From Sphaeroforma sirkka (taxonomy: Eukaryota; Opisthokonta; Ichthyosporea; Ichthyophonida): a DNA stretch of 29,921 bases. Of this stretch, positions 28,351 to 29,921 are shown one piece after another (position 1 is the stretch's first letter; every line of letters begins with the position of its first letter). Made by a program: the position numbers and the translations under genes. Below the pieces are notes generated by a model. The model did no database searches. It had not been told where the DNA came from and saw nothing but the letters and a program-made list of their open reading frames with translations. The DNA is taken from contig LUCW03001634.1 in assembly GCA_001586965.3 (NCBI GenBank), forward strand, positions 1-29,921, given 5' to 3'.

Positions 28351-28917
28351 GAGCTCAAGCTCTGGAGCATAAACCAGCAACTCTAGCTCCTGAGTATAAA
28401 CCAGCCACTCGAGCTCTTGAGTATAAAAAAGCAGCGACTCTAGCTCCCTGAGTATAAACCAGCAACCTAGCTCCCGAGTATAAAACCAGCCTCTCGAGCT
28501 CTTGAGTATAAAAAAAGCAGCGACTCTAGCTCCCTGAGTATAAACCAGCAACTCTAGCTCCTGAGTATAAACCAGCCTCTCGAGCTCTTGAGTATAAAAA
28601 AAGCAGCGACTCTAGCTCCCGAGTATAAACCAGCAACTCTAGCTCCCTGAGTATAAACCAGCCTCTCGAGCTCTTGAGTATAAAAAAGCAGCGACTCTAG
28701 CTCCTGAGTATAAACCAGCAACTCTAGCTCCTGAGTACAAAGAAACCAGCCTCTCGAGCTCTTGAGTATAAAAAAGCAGCGACTCTAGCTCCTGAGTATA
28801 AACCAGCCACTCAGGGCGAGAATAAACGGTTAGCACTCGAGCTCTGTGAGGGAAAATCGTCAGCGGCTCAAGCTCGCGAGGTTAAATGAGCCACTCTTGC
28901 TTCGGAGTATAACACAG
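28351..28917 (+). repeat. about 20-unit tandem array of about 27 bp in the E3 3' untranslated region
   Basis: Units read roughly CTCTAGCTCCTGAGTATAAA then CCAGCAA or a variant. Three unit types alternate: one starting CTCTAGCTCCCTG, one ending CCAGCCT, and one with CTCGAGCTCTTGAG and AAAAAGCAGCGA, giving a higher-order period of about 84 bp. Nearly every unit has GAGTATAAA, a TATA-like word. The last units are more degenerate (AGGGCGAG, TGCTTCGG). The open frames in the array are by-products of the repeat. The same motif recurs in E1's 3' region. Confidence 0.95.
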
Positions 28918-29101
28918 CGAAATCAATCAAACAACTCCTTGGGCATTGTTTTGAAACAGCGGGTTAATGGTTTTACGGTTTCTGCCACTGGCAGTTTTTC
29001 TCCGACACAAATACAGTCCTATATTGTACTTGCCAAACTCCTATATGCTGACACAGATGAACAGTAGCTTCAAGAATTCAAACACGACTGGTCGCTCGAG
29101 A

Positions 29102-29215
29102 CGTACACACGGGTCCTCTAGCTCTCTGAGGTAAAATGCCAGCACAATGCTCTAGCTCTCTGAGGATAAATGCCAGCACAATGCTCTAGCTCTCGAGGAT
29201 AATGCCAGTACATAA
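29102..29215 (+). repeat. three-unit tandem repeat of about 34 bp before the E3 3' LTR
   Basis: Units at about 29116, 29150 and 29184: CTCTAGCTCTCTGAGG, then TAAAATGCCAGCACAATG with small changes. They share the AGCTC-GAG-TAAA-CCAGC skeleton of the larger array, so the two belong to one repeat family. Confidence 0.9.
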
Positions 29216-29288
29216 GGTACTATGCTATTCTTATCATCTCTGAAACTGGCACACTGCTATTTTGTTCAGTGCTTCAGTTTGGGGGTTG

Positions 29289-29511
29289 TGTGGTCAGAAT
29301 ACAAGTACTTATATTTATTTGATTATTTTAGGTTTATTACAGTTTTTACAGTTTATCAGAATAATCTGATAAACTGGGTTTTAGGGTTTTGCTGGTTTTA
29401 CAGCACATGACTAATGACTCATTTAAGAGTCAGTCATTTTAGGATTACTGTTTATAATTACTAATAAATGAACAACGTCCCCCCCTCCTGAGGAGGGATA
29501 TACTTACTACA
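29289..29511 (+). repeat. E3 3' LTR
   Basis: 223 bp. It matches 21895-22139 but lacks about 25 bp after the CTCCTGAGG palindrome and has two extra C before it. Hairpin at 29349-29376 is identical to that of the 5' LTR. The sequence just before it, TTTGGGGGTTG, is a poor polypurine tract. The right flank GGTA is at 29512-29515. Confidence 0.95.
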
Positions 29512-29515
29512 GGTA

Positions 29516-29921
29516 CTTAACACTCCCTTTGGTCTGCCTAATAGGCTGAGCCGAATAAAAAAAGATCCACAGATGATAATATGTTGAATACACAAACCTC
29601 CGGAAGGTGACTGGTGATATGTTTAAGTTCTCTGACTGGTGTATGTTTAAGTTCTCTAATGGGTACGTTAGACTTGACTTAACAAACGTCGAGATCTCTT
29701 AAGTTAAAGTGTCCTTCACATAACTACGTGAGTTGGAGACACAAAGATGTTGTCAAAACCCAAATCGAAGATTGGTTAAAAAACAGGGTCTAGTGAAATC
29801 AATTATGAGTACGGCCCCAGTTAACTTGGCTCTCTTAGCGGTCGATCAATATAAAAAAATCTGATGGAACGTTTGGTAAAACAGAGTAGTACTAGACCTG
29901 TCGCCAATCAACAACTAATTC
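29516..29921 (+). pseudogene. E4 continues: decayed end of protease and start of reverse transcriptase
   Basis: Sequence resumes where E3 cut the E4 protease. FGLPNRLSRIKKDPQMII, in the +1 frame, fits a protease-to-RT linker. At about 29810-29860 one frame gives TAPVNLALLAVDQYKK, matching the VNLPLLAVP word that starts the RT of E1-E3. Near 29890, one more frame gives RVVLDLSPINN, matching RVCLDLRAVNA. At least two single-base changes and stops lie between. A 25-bp tandem pair (29608-29632 and 29633-29656) sits in the middle. The rest of E4 is beyond the window. Confidence 0.75.

Larger units (their letters stand above)
21895..29511 (+). mobile_element. E3: Ty3/gypsy chromodomain LTR retrotransposon, complete, youngest
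   Basis: LTRs at 21895-22139 and 29289-29511, TGTGGTCAG to TTACTACA, flanked by GGTA (21891-21894 and 29512-29515). Internal order on the plus strand: leader, gag, linker with stop, protease, RT, RNase H, methyltransferase-like domain, integrase, chromodomain, 3' repeats. Where aligned, the LTRs differ at about two bases plus indels near the palindrome, so it is younger than E1. Its target is the protease gene of E4. At least eight single-base frame changes break the coding, most in homopolymer runs. Confidence 0.95.

Noticed and set aside
28144..28836. Leu/Tyr/Glu-rich repetitive minus-strand frames that look like a repeat protein
   Set aside because: They lie in the tandem array downstream of the E3 chromodomain and on the opposite strand. 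A unit length of 27 bp, divisible by three, keeps frames open by chance.
28351..29215. A CRISPR array, given regular short repeats
   Set aside because: The units are contiguous and of variable sequence without unique spacers, and the context is a eukaryotic retrotransposon.

Overview
The window is a eukaryotic repeat graveyard. It is built almost entirely from LTR retrotransposons of the Ty3/gypsy (Metaviridae) type, and I recognise no host gene. Non-coding stretches are AT-rich with long (TA)n runs, while the element coding regions are much richer in GC. The elements carry integrases with a GPY/F module and a C-terminal chromodomain, so the host is a eukaryote with chromoviruses; the sequence does not let me name it (fungus, oomycete, alveolate and alga all remain possible).

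Layout. Position 1-1305 is AT-rich sequence without genes. Element E1 lies on the minus strand at 1310-10293, with 179-bp LTRs and a 4-bp target duplication AATA. It encodes gag, protease, RT, RNase H, a methyltransferase-like domain, integrase and chromodomain, and has an unusually long 2.2-kb leader. Position 10298-12270 is non-coding and tandemly repeated, probably the 3' part of E2. Element E2 is a related but divergent minus-strand element: its pol occupies 12271-15984 and its gag is split into pieces at 16433-16610, 17210-17464 and 18294-18850 by later insertions. Those insertions are a solo LTR of family B (16611-17209, duplication GTTG), an inverted 5'-truncated family-B LTR (17465-18293, duplication TGCC) that itself holds a solo LTR of a third family C (17705-18042, duplication ATAA), and a family-B element E4 on the plus strand that starts at 18851. 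E4 has a 5' LTR, gag, a zinc cluster and a protease. The protease is cut at 21894 by element E3 (21895-29511, plus strand, duplication GGTA), and E4 resumes at 29516 with a decayed RT start that runs off the window. The relative order is therefore E2, then the family-B insertions, then E3 and the family-C LTR.

How the genes work together. Gag packages the RNA, protease matures the polyprotein, RT and RNase H make the cDNA, and integrase inserts it; the chromodomain probably steers insertion to chromatin marks. E1, E2 and E3 share three features not expected in an ordinary Ty3 element. First, a domain with an intact NPPW motif sits between RNase H and integrase and resembles the adenine-methyltransferase-like domain of DIRS elements. 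Second, a single in-frame stop lies at the same place between the post-gag linker and the protease (UAG, UGA, UGA). Third, in E1 and E3, protease and pol are offset by the same -1 shift at the same conserved short sequence. The 3' untranslated regions of E1 and E3 share a tandem-repeat motif.

All reading frames are interrupted. Many interruptions are single-base changes in homopolymer runs, so some may be sequencing or assembly errors. Domain calls rest on motifs read by eye and were not checked against a database.
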